A stretch of 64,000 bases of DNA. Source: Bdellovibrio bacteriovorus HD100 (GTDB lineage Bacteria > Bdellovibrionota > Bdellovibrionia > Bdellovibrionales > Bdellovibrionaceae). The position numbers and the translations under genes were made by a program. A model generated the notes under the pieces. The model was not told the origin of the DNA, did no database searches, and saw nothing but the letters and a program-made list of their open reading frames with translations. Of the stretch, positions 1-8,954 are shown in pieces. Positions within the stretch are counted from its first letter, which is position 1. Each line of letters begins with the position of its first letter. The stretch lies in contig NC_005363.1 in the NCBI RefSeq assembly GCF_000196175.1, positions 3,472,001-3,536,000 on the forward strand, given 5' to 3'.

Positions 1-1548
1 TTCTATGACGCCTCCACGGTGCAAAGAACCTTTAATCTGAATTCTCTGGATATCAAATCAGTCCGTCGCATTGAAATCATCAAAGGCGGCCAGACGGTGC
101 TTTACGGTGGCCAGGCCTTGTCCGGCGTAATCAAGATCGACACCATTCCTCAGGAAATCAAAAGCCAAAGCTCTCTGCAAGGACAGATCGGCACCCAGAA
201 CTTCCGTGACGTGACGGTTGCCCACACCGAACCTCTGAACGAAAGCAACGCCCTGGTTCTGCGTGGTCATGGCGCATGGAAAGACGCCGAATCCCCGGTG
301 CTTGATTCCAGCGAGACCTATTCCCGCAACAACTGGAATGCCGAGGGGGCTTATGTGTGGAAAGGGGCTGTTGACGGAAATATGAAAGCCCTGTTCCTGC
401 AGGACTTCAACAACTCGCCAACCACAGACCGCACCACCAACCAGGTGATGGACACCGAGGACCTGGAAATGTTCACCCGTCAGATCGGCGGCTCCACTTA
501 CATGAAGTTCAATGAACTGCCGCTGGAACCGCGCCTGGCTTTGAGCATGCAAAACTCCCTGCGCACTTATGACTGGCCGGTTGTTCCTGTGCAGAATCCG
601 ACGGGTACCGACCAGGACTATGGCGCGAACCTTCGTACGGCCCGCCTGGATCTGACTCCGTACAAATCTGAAAAGATCAGCGTGGCTGCGGGGCTCAGTT
701 ATCTGTATGAAGACTTCACTTACCGCGACAAGGGTGTGGAGTCCGTGAATACGTTCTCTGAGCAGCGTGGTGTATTCGCCAAGGCTGACTATGAATTTCA
801 TCCGGGCTTTTCTTTGGTCGTGGGTGGTCGCGTGGAAAACTGGGCCGATCAGGATGCGGTCAGCACTTATCAAGTGGGTCTGACTTTATTTGAGCACACC
901 AAACTGGAAGTGGCTTCGGGCTATAAGATCCCCTCTCTGTTCCAGCTGTACTCCTCTTATGGCAATCCGGATCTGAAAGCAGAACGTGCGGTTCAGTACA
1001 GCCTGATGCAGGAATTTGAGATCTCTGACAGCCAAAGTGCTTCCATCACGTTCTTCCGATCTGATTTCACGGATCTGATCCAGATTTCCGGCTCATTCCC
1101 CAGCATCAAGTACGAAAACGTTTCCAAAACTGAAACCCGTGGCGTGGACATCAGCTACACTCTCCGCCCATGGACTGGTGGCACATTTGTCGCCACTTAC
1201 GGTTACCAGGAACCCCGCAACGTGGATACCGGCACCTGGTTGCTGCGTCGCCCGCTTGTGAACGGCAGTCTGAAGTACATCCAAAACCACGACAAACACA
1301 CCGCCGCCGTGGAACTGGTGGGGGCTGGCGAACGCATGGACAACGGGGCACCGATTTCCATGACCACTTATGCCACCACGGCAATCCCGGGCTATGTGAC
1401 TGCTAATGCTGCTTATTCCTATCAATGGAATAACAACATCAATGTCTTCACCCGCCTGAACAATCTGGCGGACCACCGCTATGAAGAGACTTACAGCTTC
1501 TATTCAGAGGGCTTCTCTGGCTCTCTGGAAGCGGAATACCTGTTCTAA
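1..1548 (+). CDS. TonB-dependent outer-membrane receptor, 5'-truncated by the window edge
   Basis: The frame is open from base 1, so the N-terminus (signal peptide, TonB box, start of the plug) lies outside the window. The visible part begins inside the plug domain, with the characteristic RRIEIIKGG then GVIKID pattern around bases 61-140. A long beta-barrel follows, alternating aromatic and polar residues, and ends in a terminal Phe (EAEYLF) as expected for BAM-dependent insertion. The NNLADHRYEE segment near the end is typical of BtuB/FepA-like receptors. Such proteins import siderophores, cobalamin or similar ligands across the outer membrane using TonB energy. The overall look is BtuB/colicin-receptor-like, but the ligand cannot be deduced. 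A GC-rich hairpin follows at 1564-1586. Confidence 0.9.
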   Translation, partial: FYDASTVQRTFNLNSLDIKSVRRIEIIKGGQTVLYGGQALSGVIKIDTIPQEIKSQSSLQGQIGTQNFRDVTVAHTEPLNESNALVLRGHGAWKDAESPVLDSSETYSRNNWNAEGAYVWKGAVDGNMKALFLQDFNNSPTTDRTTNQVMDTEDLEMFTRQIGGSTYMKFNELPLEPRLALSMQNSLRTYDWPVVPVQNPTGTDQDYGANLRTARLDLTPYKSEKISVAAGLSYLYEDFTYRDKGVESVNTFSEQRGVFAKADYEFHPGFSLVVGGRVENWADQDAVSTYQVGLTLFEHTKLEVASGYKIPSLFQLYSSYGNPDLKAERAVQYSLMQEFEISDSQSASITFFRSDFTDLIQISGSFPSIKYENVSKTETRGVDISYTLRPWTGGTFVATYGYQEPRNVDTGTWLLRRPLVNGSLKYIQNHDKHTAAVELVGAGERMDNGAPISMTTYATTAIPGYVTANAAYSYQWNNNINVFTRLNNLADHRYEETYSFYSEGFSGSLEAEYLF

Positions 1549-1563
1549 GCAGTCACTTTGCAT

Positions 1564-1586
1564 CTGAGGGGTCCAGTGCCCCTCAG
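1564..1586 (+). terminator. Stem-loop after the TonB-dependent receptor gene
   Basis: CTGAGGGG at 1564-1571 pairs perfectly with CCCCTCAG at 1579-1586 around a 7-base loop, 16 bases after the receptor stop codon. Only a weak pyrimidine tract follows (ACTTTCCC), so it may be an imperfect terminator or an mRNA 3'-end stabiliser. Confidence 0.45.
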
Positions 1587-1667
1587 ACTTTCCCGGAACA
1601 GGACCTTCCCCGCCATTTGACACAAACTGGCCTTAATTTCAGAGTCTTTTTCATTTAAATTAAGACT

Positions 1668-2813
1668 ATGAGACCGTTCATTGTTGGCGCTTTTATATTT
1701 CTGTTACAAGCAGTCAGTTATGCATCCACCGAGGCGGTCATGCCTATCGGGGCCTTGCCGAAGAATTCTTCAGTCAAACTTCAGGCTGTCAAAGAAGGCA
1801 CTCGCTTTATCACCCCTCAATACGAAGGTAACAGCGGTTTCCTCAAAGACGTTGATCAGAACTCTCTTTATCAGGTCACCGATATCAGCGGCACGGAAGA
1901 CACCTCCGACAACGCCGATCTGCAAGCTCTGGCCAAATCCTCCAATCTGGTCGTGCAAAAATCTGATCTGGGCACGAACTCTGCCACCTGCTCCAGCGGC
2001 GATGGCACCACGAACTGTACTTTGACCAGCGATGTGCCGGCTTATAAAACAGGAAGCTTCAATCTGATTGACTGGTTCCTGAATCTTTTCGGCTTGGGAT
2101 CCAAGCCAAAATCACTGGTCACCCCAAGCACCGGAACCGAGGTCGCAGAAGCCGATGCCATGGCTGCAGCGATGACCGAAAAAATCGACAGCACCAACCG
2201 CCTGCTTAATTCCCGCAGCACCACAGCCAATTGCGATGAAAAGAAGTTCCCGGAAGTCATTCAGAACAACAAGACTTTGAATTGCGGTTTAAAGCAGGCT
2301 CTGGAAGCTTTGAAAAAGAACAAAGACAAAGTCAATCAGGACAAATTCATTTTCAATGACTTCTCTGATGGCGGGGTCATGGGAAAAATGTGGATTCTGA
2401 ATGCCGACGGCTCCCTTGCCAATGTCGTGGATAAAAATCCTCTGTGGGTTTCCCGTGGCGAAGGTGGCTTTGGTAACGGACGCGGTTCTTTGAAAACTCC
2501 GAACGGCGCAATCATGACCAAGGCCTACAGTCCTCCCCGCGGCGGCAATATTCGTGACGGGATTGAACTTTTGGGACTGGAGCCAGAAAACAAGGATATT
2601 CACAGTCGTGGGGTTTTATTGCATGGCTGGGATCCGTACACTCCAACACAGGGCTGCCTGGGAGTTGCCGGCTCTCTGGACACCGTTCGCCACGGCCGCA
2701 GCAAACTGGGAACTCCACCACCGTATTTGGATCAGCTGAAGCAAGGGTTCCTGAAAGAGGGCGGTACGATGATTTACAACTTCACTCCGTCCAAAGTGAA
2801 ATCCTGTCAGTAG
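1668..2813 (+). CDS. Secreted protein with L,D-transpeptidase-like catalytic motif
   Basis: A 381-residue protein with an N-terminal signal peptide (MRPFIVGAFIFLLQAVSYAS). The N-terminal half (about 20-190) is rich in Ser, Thr and Asp and matches no family I recognise. The C-terminal third has glycine-rich strands leading to HGWDPYTPTQGCLGV, with His319 and Cys330. This resembles the H-G...(S/T)xGC(L/I) signature of YkuD/murein L,D-transpeptidase-like folds. If active, it would cleave or form peptidoglycan cross-links in the periplasm, in its own or the prey's wall. The motif spacing is tighter than in classical YkuD, so family membership is inferred. It faces the solute-binding protein gene convergently with one base between. 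Confidence 0.6.
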   Translation: MRPFIVGAFIFLLQAVSYASTEAVMPIGALPKNSSVKLQAVKEGTRFITPQYEGNSGFLKDVDQNSLYQVTDISGTEDTSDNADLQALAKSSNLVVQKSDLGTNSATCSSGDGTTNCTLTSDVPAYKTGSFNLIDWFLNLFGLGSKPKSLVTPSTGTEVAEADAMAAAMTEKIDSTNRLLNSRSTTANCDEKKFPEVIQNNKTLNCGLKQALEALKKNKDKVNQDKFIFNDFSDGGVMGKMWILNADGSLANVVDKNPLWVSRGEGGFGNGRGSLKTPNGAIMTKAYSPPRGGNIRDGIELLGLEPENKDIHSRGVLLHGWDPYTPTQGCLGVAGSLDTVRHGRSKLGTPPPYLDQLKQGFLKEGGTMIYNFTPSKVKSCQ

Positions 2814-2814
2814 C

Positions 2815-3612
2815 CTATTCGTAGGACACTGATGACAACTGATCTATGGTAAGATACTTCGAAAGTATCTTTTCAATCGTTCCATCTTTCTTCATCTTGT
2901 GGACGATTTCTTCCAGCCTTTGCCGCTCTTGCGGCCCTACTCGCTTCCGGGAAACGTAAATACCCAATGACGTTGTGAAGTTCCGGTCCGCGACCGTTAC
3001 CACGTCATTTTCAATTTTTAAGTCTTTGACCAGATAATTGTTTAAAAGAGGTGTTGCAATCACGGCATCTGTCCGGCCTTTTTGAATCAGGGCAAACACA
3101 CCCGCCGCATCCGGGACCTGGATAAGACGCTTGTCTTTGATCAACAACTGATACTCGGACTCCGTCATCACTGCCCGCGACCCAATCAGATTGCCAAATA
3201 TAACTTTCTTATTTGCAAACACATCAGCGACTGTCTGCCCTTTTTTATACTTGGACTTACGCACAACCAGTTCCCGCACGGAACGAAACAAGGGAATGTA
3301 ATCCGCGCCAGCGTCGGAATAAATATTGTTTTCTGCCACCAGCAAGATCAGATCCAATTGATTCCGCTTCAAGGACTCAACGGCCACTGGCCTGGCCATT
3401 CCCCGGGAATTGTATCCACACTCCCGCCGCGCCATGATCGCCGAGATCAACTCCTCATCAACTCCTCCGGCCTGCCCGCCAGAGTTGCGAAAATACATCG
3501 GCTGATAATTATTGGTACCTACAATAAACTGCCTTGAGCAGATGTCCTTGGCAAAAGCCGCCTCAACAGCAAATCCCATCACAATGACTAAAAGCGCTTT
3601 CAAAATCTGCAT
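2815..3612 (-). CDS. Periplasmic solute-binding protein, family 3 (amino-acid type)
   Basis: 265 residues with a signal peptide (MQILKALLVIVMGFAVEAAFA) and the two-lobe SBP_bac_3 pattern. Early there is FIVGTNNYQPMYF and the GGVDEELISAI segment. In the middle comes an IFGNLIGSRA-type hinge region with a VIATPLLNNYLV turn, and the end resembles MKKDGTIEKILSKY, which is diagnostic of this family. Such proteins bind amino acids or small organic ligands, for ABC importers or as sensory or orphan binding proteins. No permease or ATPase gene is adjacent, so the partner is unknown. No strong ribosome-binding site precedes the ATG. Confidence 0.8.
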   Translation of the reverse strand: MQILKALLVIVMGFAVEAAFAKDICSRQFIVGTNNYQPMYFRNSGGQAGGVDEELISAIMARRECGYNSRGMARPVAVESLKRNQLDLILLVAENNIYSDAGADYIPLFRSVRELVVRKSKYKKGQTVADVFANKKVIFGNLIGSRAVMTESEYQLLIKDKRLIQVPDAAGVFALIQKGRTDAVIATPLLNNYLVKDLKIENDVVTVADRNFTTSLGIYVSRKRVGPQERQRLEEIVHKMKKDGTIEKILSKYLTIDQLSSVSYE

Positions 3613-3737
3613 ACATTTAATCTTAACCAGGTCGTCTCATTCTGACACGTTTCAAAAGCATTTTTAAACGGCCCCCACCCGCCAGCTACTTAGCCTCCAA
3701 AGGGTACGATTAGTGCAGCTATACCTCTTTAAGAACT

Positions 3738-5360
3738 ATGCAGAAAAACCGGTTTAAGACTTTATTAATGATTTCAAGCATCTTCGCCCTGACCCTGGCG
3801 GCGGCAGGTTGCTATTTCGATGCCGGTTTTGGGCAGCTGTTACAAAATGTACATGCCAGCCCCACCCCCGTTTCCCAGGAACATAAAGAAGCCGCCGAGC
3901 TCTTTATTCAACTGAATGAAAAGCACAACTTCTTTGCCGCCCGCTATAAGGGCTGCCATATCGAACGCAATGCGGTTCTTTGCAAAAGCTTCTATAAGGA
4001 CAAATCTGCTGCCGAGAAAAACAAAGACAGTCGTTTAAAAGCCGCCCAGCTGACAAAGCTGATTCGTCAGCAAAAATGGACCGAGCTTACAAACACTTCG
4101 GAATCTGAAAGTGTGCGCGCTATTTCGGCCCTTTCAAATAAGGACCGTCAGAATCTGACAGCGCACATTCTGAGCGACAAAGCCTGTATTTCCCCACACC
4201 TGGCAACGGCCATGGCCTTCAAACTGGAAGAGAAACTTCCCGATGCAAAAGTGCTTTCCACAGTGCGTGCGCTGTATGCCCGCACCTTGGAATGCAGCAC
4301 AGATAAAGAATTCAGCGACCTGGGCCTGTACCGTGGTGGTTTGTTTGAGATCTGGCAGGACAATCCAGAACAGGCCACAGACTTCCTGAAAAAACTTTCC
4401 AAGCTTTCCAAAGACATCGCACTGACTTCCCGGGCGCAGTTCTGGATAAATCATGCCGCACGCGAGCAGGGTAAATCCGTATCTGCCAACACCATGGAAG
4501 ATCATTTCACGAACTTCCCGCTGAGCTATCACATTCTGACGGACTACGCGACGATGGAAGACGGCCCCTATCAGACAGTTTCTGATCTGCGTGAACAGCG
4601 CATTCAAACCCGCAGTTCATTTGAAGATCTGAATGGCGCCATCCAGCTGGTTGAACACTTCCTGGCTCAGCAAAAAGACTCGCTGGCCAAACGCACACTT
4701 GAATTTATTGATTACGCTGAACTGAGCGAGGCAGAGCCCGGCTTCCAGCTTTATGTGGCAACACTGTTGGCGAAATTCGACGACATGAACCACCAGCGTT
4801 TCATGGTGCTCAGCCGTTTGTTCCAGAATCACCCTCAGTTCAAGACGCTGAAGAATCTGAATATCTACTATCCTCTGGCGTTTGAAGACCTGGTGATCAA
4901 ACATCACCGCGATCAGGACCCATTCCTGCTGCTGTCTTTGATCCGTCAGGAAAGCTCATTCAATCCGAACACGAAAAGCCCGGTGGGTGCGACGGGCTTG
5001 ATGCAAATCATGCCTCGCACAGCAAAAGACTTAAAAAAACGCGTGGTCACCGACAAAGAACTATTGGATCCTTCCAGCAATATCCAATTGGGTGCACGTT
5101 ACTTTGCAGCGTTGGTCAAAGAATTCAAGAATGATCACATGAAAGCCCTGGCGTCTTACAACGCCGGCAGCGGCAACGTGCGCAAATGGATGAAACGATA
5201 TCCGGTGGACAATCCTTTGTTGTTTGTGGATCTGATTCCGTTTGATGAAACGCGTGAATACGTTGCAGGCATCCTGCGCAACCAATATTGGTATTCCAAG
5301 CTGTATCCAGAACTGCTTGTGACACCGCAAATGGCTTCACAAGTTTCTGCTCAGAAATAG
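3738..5360 (+). CDS. Lytic murein transglycosylase (SLT family), probably membrane-anchored
   Basis: 540 residues. The hydrophobic N-terminus ends in AAAGC, a possible though non-ideal lipobox. Residues about 45-390 are predominantly alpha-helical, like the Slt70 superhelical U domain. The C-terminal SLT domain is clear: LIRQESSFNP with catalytic Glu405, GATGLMQIMPRTA, a LGARYFAALV segment and LASYNAGSGNV. The enzyme cleaves the MurNAc-GlcNAc bond, leaving 1,6-anhydro ends. Its size is a little below E. coli Slt70. In a periplasm-invading predator it could act on its own wall or the prey wall; sequence alone does not decide. It is monocistronic and convergent with the HMG-CoA lyase gene. Confidence 0.9.
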   Translation: MQKNRFKTLLMISSIFALTLAAAGCYFDAGFGQLLQNVHASPTPVSQEHKEAAELFIQLNEKHNFFAARYKGCHIERNAVLCKSFYKDKSAAEKNKDSRLKAAQLTKLIRQQKWTELTNTSESESVRAISALSNKDRQNLTAHILSDKACISPHLATAMAFKLEEKLPDAKVLSTVRALYARTLECSTDKEFSDLGLYRGGLFEIWQDNPEQATDFLKKLSKLSKDIALTSRAQFWINHAAREQGKSVSANTMEDHFTNFPLSYHILTDYATMEDGPYQTVSDLREQRIQTRSSFEDLNGAIQLVEHFLAQQKDSLAKRTLEFIDYAELSEAEPGFQLYVATLLAKFDDMNHQRFMVLSRLFQNHPQFKTLKNLNIYYPLAFEDLVIKHHRDQDPFLLLSLIRQESSFNPNTKSPVGATGLMQIMPRTAKDLKKRVVTDKELLDPSSNIQLGARYFAALVKEFKNDHMKALASYNAGSGNVRKWMKRYPVDNPLLFVDLIPFDETREYVAGILRNQYWYSKLYPELLVTPQMASQVSAQK

Positions 5361-5373
5361 TTCACACAAGACT

Positions 5374-6309
5374 TTACTTTTGAACTTTACCCAAAGGTTT
5401 CAGACGGCCGACTTTGCCGACCTTTGAAGGCAGTGGATGCTGGATTTTTTCCGCCATCCACGGATTGATTTCAATCAGCTTGTCCAGATTCAGACCCGTC
5501 TTCACACCCATGCCATGGAACATGTAAACCACGTCCTCAGTCGCAACGTTGCCAGTGGCCCCCGGAGCGTAAGGGCATCCGCCCAAACCACCCAGGCTGG
5601 TATCAAAGACATTGATACCCAGCTTGTACGCCGCAAGGATATTGGCCAAAGCCTGGCCGCGCGTATCGTGAAAATGCCCGGCAAGTTTTTTCACCGGAAC
5701 AACTTTCTTTAGCTTTCTGAACAGGGATTCCACCTGCCCCACATCCGCCACACCGATGGTGTCGCCGATGGAAAGTTCGTACACGCCCAGTTTGTGCATG
5801 CGCTGAGCAAGCTTCACCACTTTGGCTTCAGACACTCTGCCTTCAAATGGACAACCAAAACACGTGGACAGGTATCCGCGCACTTTGATCTTGTGCTTCT
5901 TCGCCAAAGCCATCACCGGCTCAAAACGTTTGAAGCTTTCATCGATAGAACAGTTGATGTTTTTCAAAGAGAAGGATTCAGAACACGCCGCAAAGATCGC
6001 AACTTCCTTCACCCCGCTGGCGATGGCATCCATCATCCCGCGTTCGTTGGGAACCAGTACTGAAAATTCTGTCTTCTTGGGGATAGAACCGGACTTCACA
6101 AGAGCAAATGTCTTTTGCACCACTTCCGCAGTGCCCGCCATTTGCGGAACCCAGGTCGGGGAAACAAACGCCCCGATTTCAACACGCTTGGTTCCGGCCA
6201 GAATCAGTCGTCTTGCAAATTCCACACGAGTGTCAGCATCCAGAACCGTTTTTTCGTTCTGAAGGCCGTCTCTTAATCCCATTTCCACAATGACAACTGA
6301 CTTTTTCAT
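5374..6309 (-). CDS. mvaB: Hydroxymethylglutaryl-CoA lyase
   Basis: 311 residues of the HMGL-like TIM-barrel family. Residues near the N-terminus read VEMGLRDGLQNE (metal and substrate site). The middle has CFGCPFEG. The C-terminal part has GGLGGCPYAPGATGNVATED, which carries the catalytic Cys of the glycine-rich loop. The enzyme splits HMG-CoA into acetoacetate and acetyl-CoA, the last step of leucine breakdown. It is the last gene of the minus-strand operon, 5 bases after the biotin carrier gene, so it is co-transcribed with the enzymes that supply its substrate. Confidence 0.95.
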   Translation of the reverse strand: MKKSVVIVEMGLRDGLQNEKTVLDADTRVEFARRLILAGTKRVEIGAFVSPTWVPQMAGTAEVVQKTFALVKSGSIPKKTEFSVLVPNERGMMDAIASGVKEVAIFAACSESFSLKNINCSIDESFKRFEPVMALAKKHKIKVRGYLSTCFGCPFEGRVSEAKVVKLAQRMHKLGVYELSIGDTIGVADVGQVESLFRKLKKVVPVKKLAGHFHDTRGQALANILAAYKLGINVFDTSLGGLGGCPYAPGATGNVATEDVVYMFHGMGVKTGLNLDKLIEINPWMAEKIQHPLPSKVGKVGRLKPLGKVQK

Positions 6310-6314
6310 AGGTC

Positions 6315-6695
6315 CTATTTATCGGATGCTGGTTTGATTTTCACAAGGGCTTTACCCAAGGCCACTTGTTCGCCAACCGTACAGTTCACACTGTCGATAG
6401 TCCCGGCGATTTCTGCCTTTAAAGTGTACTCCATTTTCATGGCTTCCATCACCAAAACCGCCTGGCCTGCAGCCACAGCCGCCCCTGGCGCCAAAAGCAA
6501 TTTGGTCACTTTGCCCGGCATAGGGGCCATGATCTGATCGGAAGAACCACCCGTACCGCCCTTTTTACGGGACTTTCGTCCTGTCGTTGCGTCCTGGGTG
6601 AAAACACGGCCGTTATAGTGAACCCACAAAGTCCCGGCAATCAGCTGGGCTTGGGCTTTATGATCAACACCGTCGATTCTTACTTTCACTTCCAT
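6315..6695 (-). CDS. Biotin carboxyl carrier protein of the methylcrotonyl-CoA carboxylase
   Basis: 126 residues from the chosen ATG at 6695. A longer frame exists, but this ATG overlaps the stop of the upstream gene as TAATG, indicating translational coupling. The C-terminal half is a biotinyl/lipoyl domain: APMPGKVTKLLLAPG, then VMEAMKMEYTL with biotinylated Lys87, then GTIDSVNCTVGEQVALGKALVKI. The N-terminal about 50 residues are a basic linker. In most methylcrotonyl-CoA carboxylases this domain is fused to the biotin carboxylase subunit; here it is a separate polypeptide next to it, as in acetyl-CoA carboxylase. The context makes MCC the likely complex. Confidence 0.88.
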   Translation of the reverse strand: MEVKVRIDGVDHKAQAQLIAGTLWVHYNGRVFTQDATTGRKSRKKGGTGGSSDQIMAPMPGKVTKLLLAPGAAVAAGQAVLVMEAMKMEYTLKAEIAGTIDSVNCTVGEQVALGKALVKIKPASDK

Positions 6696-8173
6696 TAGAT
6701 ACCTCTCCAGTAAGAAGCCCAAGGGGATGCGGAAGTTTTCGCCGTTTCACCAGCGCCTCCGCGAAGCTGCAACAATGCACCCGCCGCCACGGTTTTTTCA
6801 ATTTCCGTCAAAGCTGGTTCTTTCAGTGATTCACTGAAGTAAGTTTCAATAAATCTTGTCGTCATCGTGCCCATGACGAACTCTTTGTGCGAAAGAATTT
6901 CGATCAGGTACGGGATGTTCGTGTGAACACCAAACACCACGGAATCCTTCAATACGCGGATCATTTTCTGAATCGCACGCGGACGGTTTTCATCCCACAC
7001 GATCACTTTGGCAATCATCGGGTCATAGTACGGCGTAATGGTGTCGCCGGAATCAAAGCCGTATTCATAACGACGGCCCGGACCTTCCGGCCATTCCACA
7101 TGACCCAAAAGACCTGTGGAAGGAACGCCACCCAGGAATGGATTTTCAGCATAGATACGGCATTCGATGGAATGGCCCTTCGGTGCGCGGATCTGTTTGT
7201 TGTCATGAACGAAATCACCCTGCGCAGTCAGGATCTGCATTTTCACCAGATCCACACCCAGAACTTCTTCCGTCACCGGGTGTTCGACCTGCAAACGAGT
7301 GTTCACTTCCAAAAGATAGAACTCCCCATCTTGCAGAAGGAATTCCACCGTGCCCGCCCCTTTGTATTTGCCCAAAGTCGCAATGGCACAAGCCGCCTCT
7401 CCCATACGGCGGCGCAGATCATCGGTCAAAGAAGGCGAAGTCGCCTCTTCGATGATTTTCTGGTGACGGCGCTGAACAGAGCATTCGCGGTCAAAGAAGT
7501 GCTGCACATTTCCGGTGCTGTCACCGAAGACCTGGAATTCAATGTGTTTTGCACGATCCAGATACTTTTCCAGGAAGACTTTCGGAGAACCAAAAGCCGA
7601 CTGTGCTTCACGCTGGGCGGATTCAATCAGCTCGTGAGCTTCTGCGGAAGACTTCAAAAGTTTCATCCCGCGGCCACCACCACCGGCAGCGGCTTTCACG
7701 ATCACCGGATAGCCGATCTTCTCAGCCTGCGTGATCAAGTGAGCCACATCCTGGTTTTCACCCTGATAACCCGGCACCAGCGGCAAACCCGCCTGCTTTG
7801 CCAGCTCTTTACAGTGAACCTTGTCACCCAAAGCACGGATCGCTTCCGGAGAAGGACCAATGAAGGTCAAACCGGCTTTATTCACAGCCTCCGCGAAATC
7901 GGCGTTTTCAGACAGGAAACCAAAACCCGGATGCACCGCTTGCGCACCACCGGCCAAAGCGCCGTTGATGTTGGCTGGAATGTTCAGATAACTTTCCGCC
8001 GTTGCCGCAGGACCCACGCAGATGGTTTTAGTCGCCATACGATAAGCGCGGGTGTTGATGTCGGCTTCTGAGTGCAGAAGAACGGTTTCAATACCCATTT
8101 CCTCGCAGGCTTTGATAATACGAACAGCCACTTCACCGCGATTGGCGATGGCAATACGTGTGAACTTTTTCAT
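6695..8173 (-). CDS. Biotin carboxylase subunit of methylcrotonyl-CoA carboxylase
   Basis: 492 residues starting at MKKFTRIAIANRGEVAVRII; this ATG overlaps the hydratase stop codon as TAATG. All biotin carboxylase parts are present: N-terminal Rossmann-like region, ATP-grasp domain with the KAAAGGGGRGMKL loop, EKYLDRAKHIEFQVFGD, ECSVQRRHQKIIEEAPS-like block (here EEATSPS), EVNTRLQVEHPVTEEV, and the C-terminal domain. It carboxylates biotin on the carrier protein using ATP and bicarbonate. It ends about 45 residues past the usual AccC core and lacks the biotin domain found in canonical MccA; that function is supplied by the next gene. An acetyl- or propionyl-CoA carboxylase role is possible but less consistent with the operon. 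Confidence 0.92.
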   Translation of the reverse strand: MKKFTRIAIANRGEVAVRIIKACEEMGIETVLLHSEADINTRAYRMATKTICVGPAATAESYLNIPANINGALAGGAQAVHPGFGFLSENADFAEAVNKAGLTFIGPSPEAIRALGDKVHCKELAKQAGLPLVPGYQGENQDVAHLITQAEKIGYPVIVKAAAGGGGRGMKLLKSSAEAHELIESAQREAQSAFGSPKVFLEKYLDRAKHIEFQVFGDSTGNVQHFFDRECSVQRRHQKIIEEATSPSLTDDLRRRMGEAACAIATLGKYKGAGTVEFLLQDGEFYLLEVNTRLQVEHPVTEEVLGVDLVKMQILTAQGDFVHDNKQIRAPKGHSIECRIYAENPFLGGVPSTGLLGHVEWPEGPGRRYEYGFDSGDTITPYYDPMIAKVIVWDENRPRAIQKMIRVLKDSVVFGVHTNIPYLIEILSHKEFVMGTMTTRFIETYFSESLKEPALTEIEKTVAAGALLQLRGGAGETAKTSASPWASYWRGI

Positions 8174-8952
8174 TAATTCAGTCTCCATGCGGGCTCACGC
8201 TTTTCAAGGAAGGATTTCAGGCCTTCCTGCCCTTCATTGCTGGCGCGACGTTCTGCGATCACCGTGGTTGTACGGCTGCGCTGATCGGCCCAGCTCAAGG
8301 TATCAAGATCATTCAATAGTTTTTTGGTTTCACGAACCGCATCCGGACCGCACTGCATGTAGCCGTGCAGAACCTTTTGCAAAGCCGTGTGGCCTTCACC
8401 CACAGGAACCACTTCTGTTACCAGACCGGCTTGCTGGGCGATGTGCGAGTTAAACACCACACCTGAAAGCATCAACGGACGAACTTTACCGGCAACTGCT
8501 TTTTTGTTCACAAAGGCACTGATCACCGCCGGCGCGATTCCCAGCTTCACTTCACTGAAACAGAACTGGGTGTTTTCTTCAGCAATGACTTCGTCACAAA
8601 CCGCCACGAGTCCCAAAGCGCCGCCAAAAGCCGCGCCGTGAATCATGCCAATCACCGGCAGACTGCACTGGGCGATGGCTTCAAACATGCCGAAAAGCTT
8701 CAAAGAGTCTTCACGGTTTTGTTCGAAGGTGAAATTCACCATTTCTTTCATCCAGTTCAGGTCAGCTCCGGCGCAGAAGACTTTGCCTTCCCCTTGCAGA
8801 ACCACGGCACGCAGATCTTTGCGCGCTTCCAGATCGGTAAAGATCTTGGTCAGCTCCGCGATCATCTCCGGGTTGAAAGAGTTACGCACTTCGGGCCTGT
8901 GAAGTTTCACATAGGCCACCTGATTCATTTCTGTAACTACAACAAAAGACAT
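8173..8952 (-). CDS. Methylglutaconyl-CoA hydratase (enoyl-CoA hydratase family)
   Basis: 259 residues of the crotonase fold: an N-terminal HRPEVRNSFNPEM segment, the oxyanion-hole strand GKVFCAGADLNWM, a second oxyanion motif GMIHGAAFGGALGLVAVCD, and FCFSEVKLGIAPAVISAF, carrying the acidic residue region used by hydratases. It lies between the MCC beta and alpha subunit genes, which points to hydration of 3-methylglutaconyl-CoA to HMG-CoA in leucine degradation rather than generic beta-oxidation. It starts two bases after the MCC beta stop codon. Confidence 0.88.
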   Translation of the reverse strand: MSFVVVTEMNQVAYVKLHRPEVRNSFNPEMIAELTKIFTDLEARKDLRAVVLQGEGKVFCAGADLNWMKEMVNFTFEQNREDSLKLFGMFEAIAQCSLPVIGMIHGAAFGGALGLVAVCDEVIAEENTQFCFSEVKLGIAPAVISAFVNKKAVAGKVRPLMLSGVVFNSHIAQQAGLVTEVVPVGEGHTALQKVLHGYMQCGPDAVRETKKLLNDLDTLSWADQRSRTTTVIAERRASNEGQEGLKSFLEKREPAWRLN

Positions 8953-8954
8953 AA

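Noticed and set aside
6887-8071. Long plus-strand open frame (394 codons) antisense to the biotin carboxylase gene
   Set aside because: It lies wholly opposite a strongly conserved enzyme gene, lacks a ribosome-binding site, and reads as low-complexity His/Arg/Phe protein. It is a shadow caused by codon bias.
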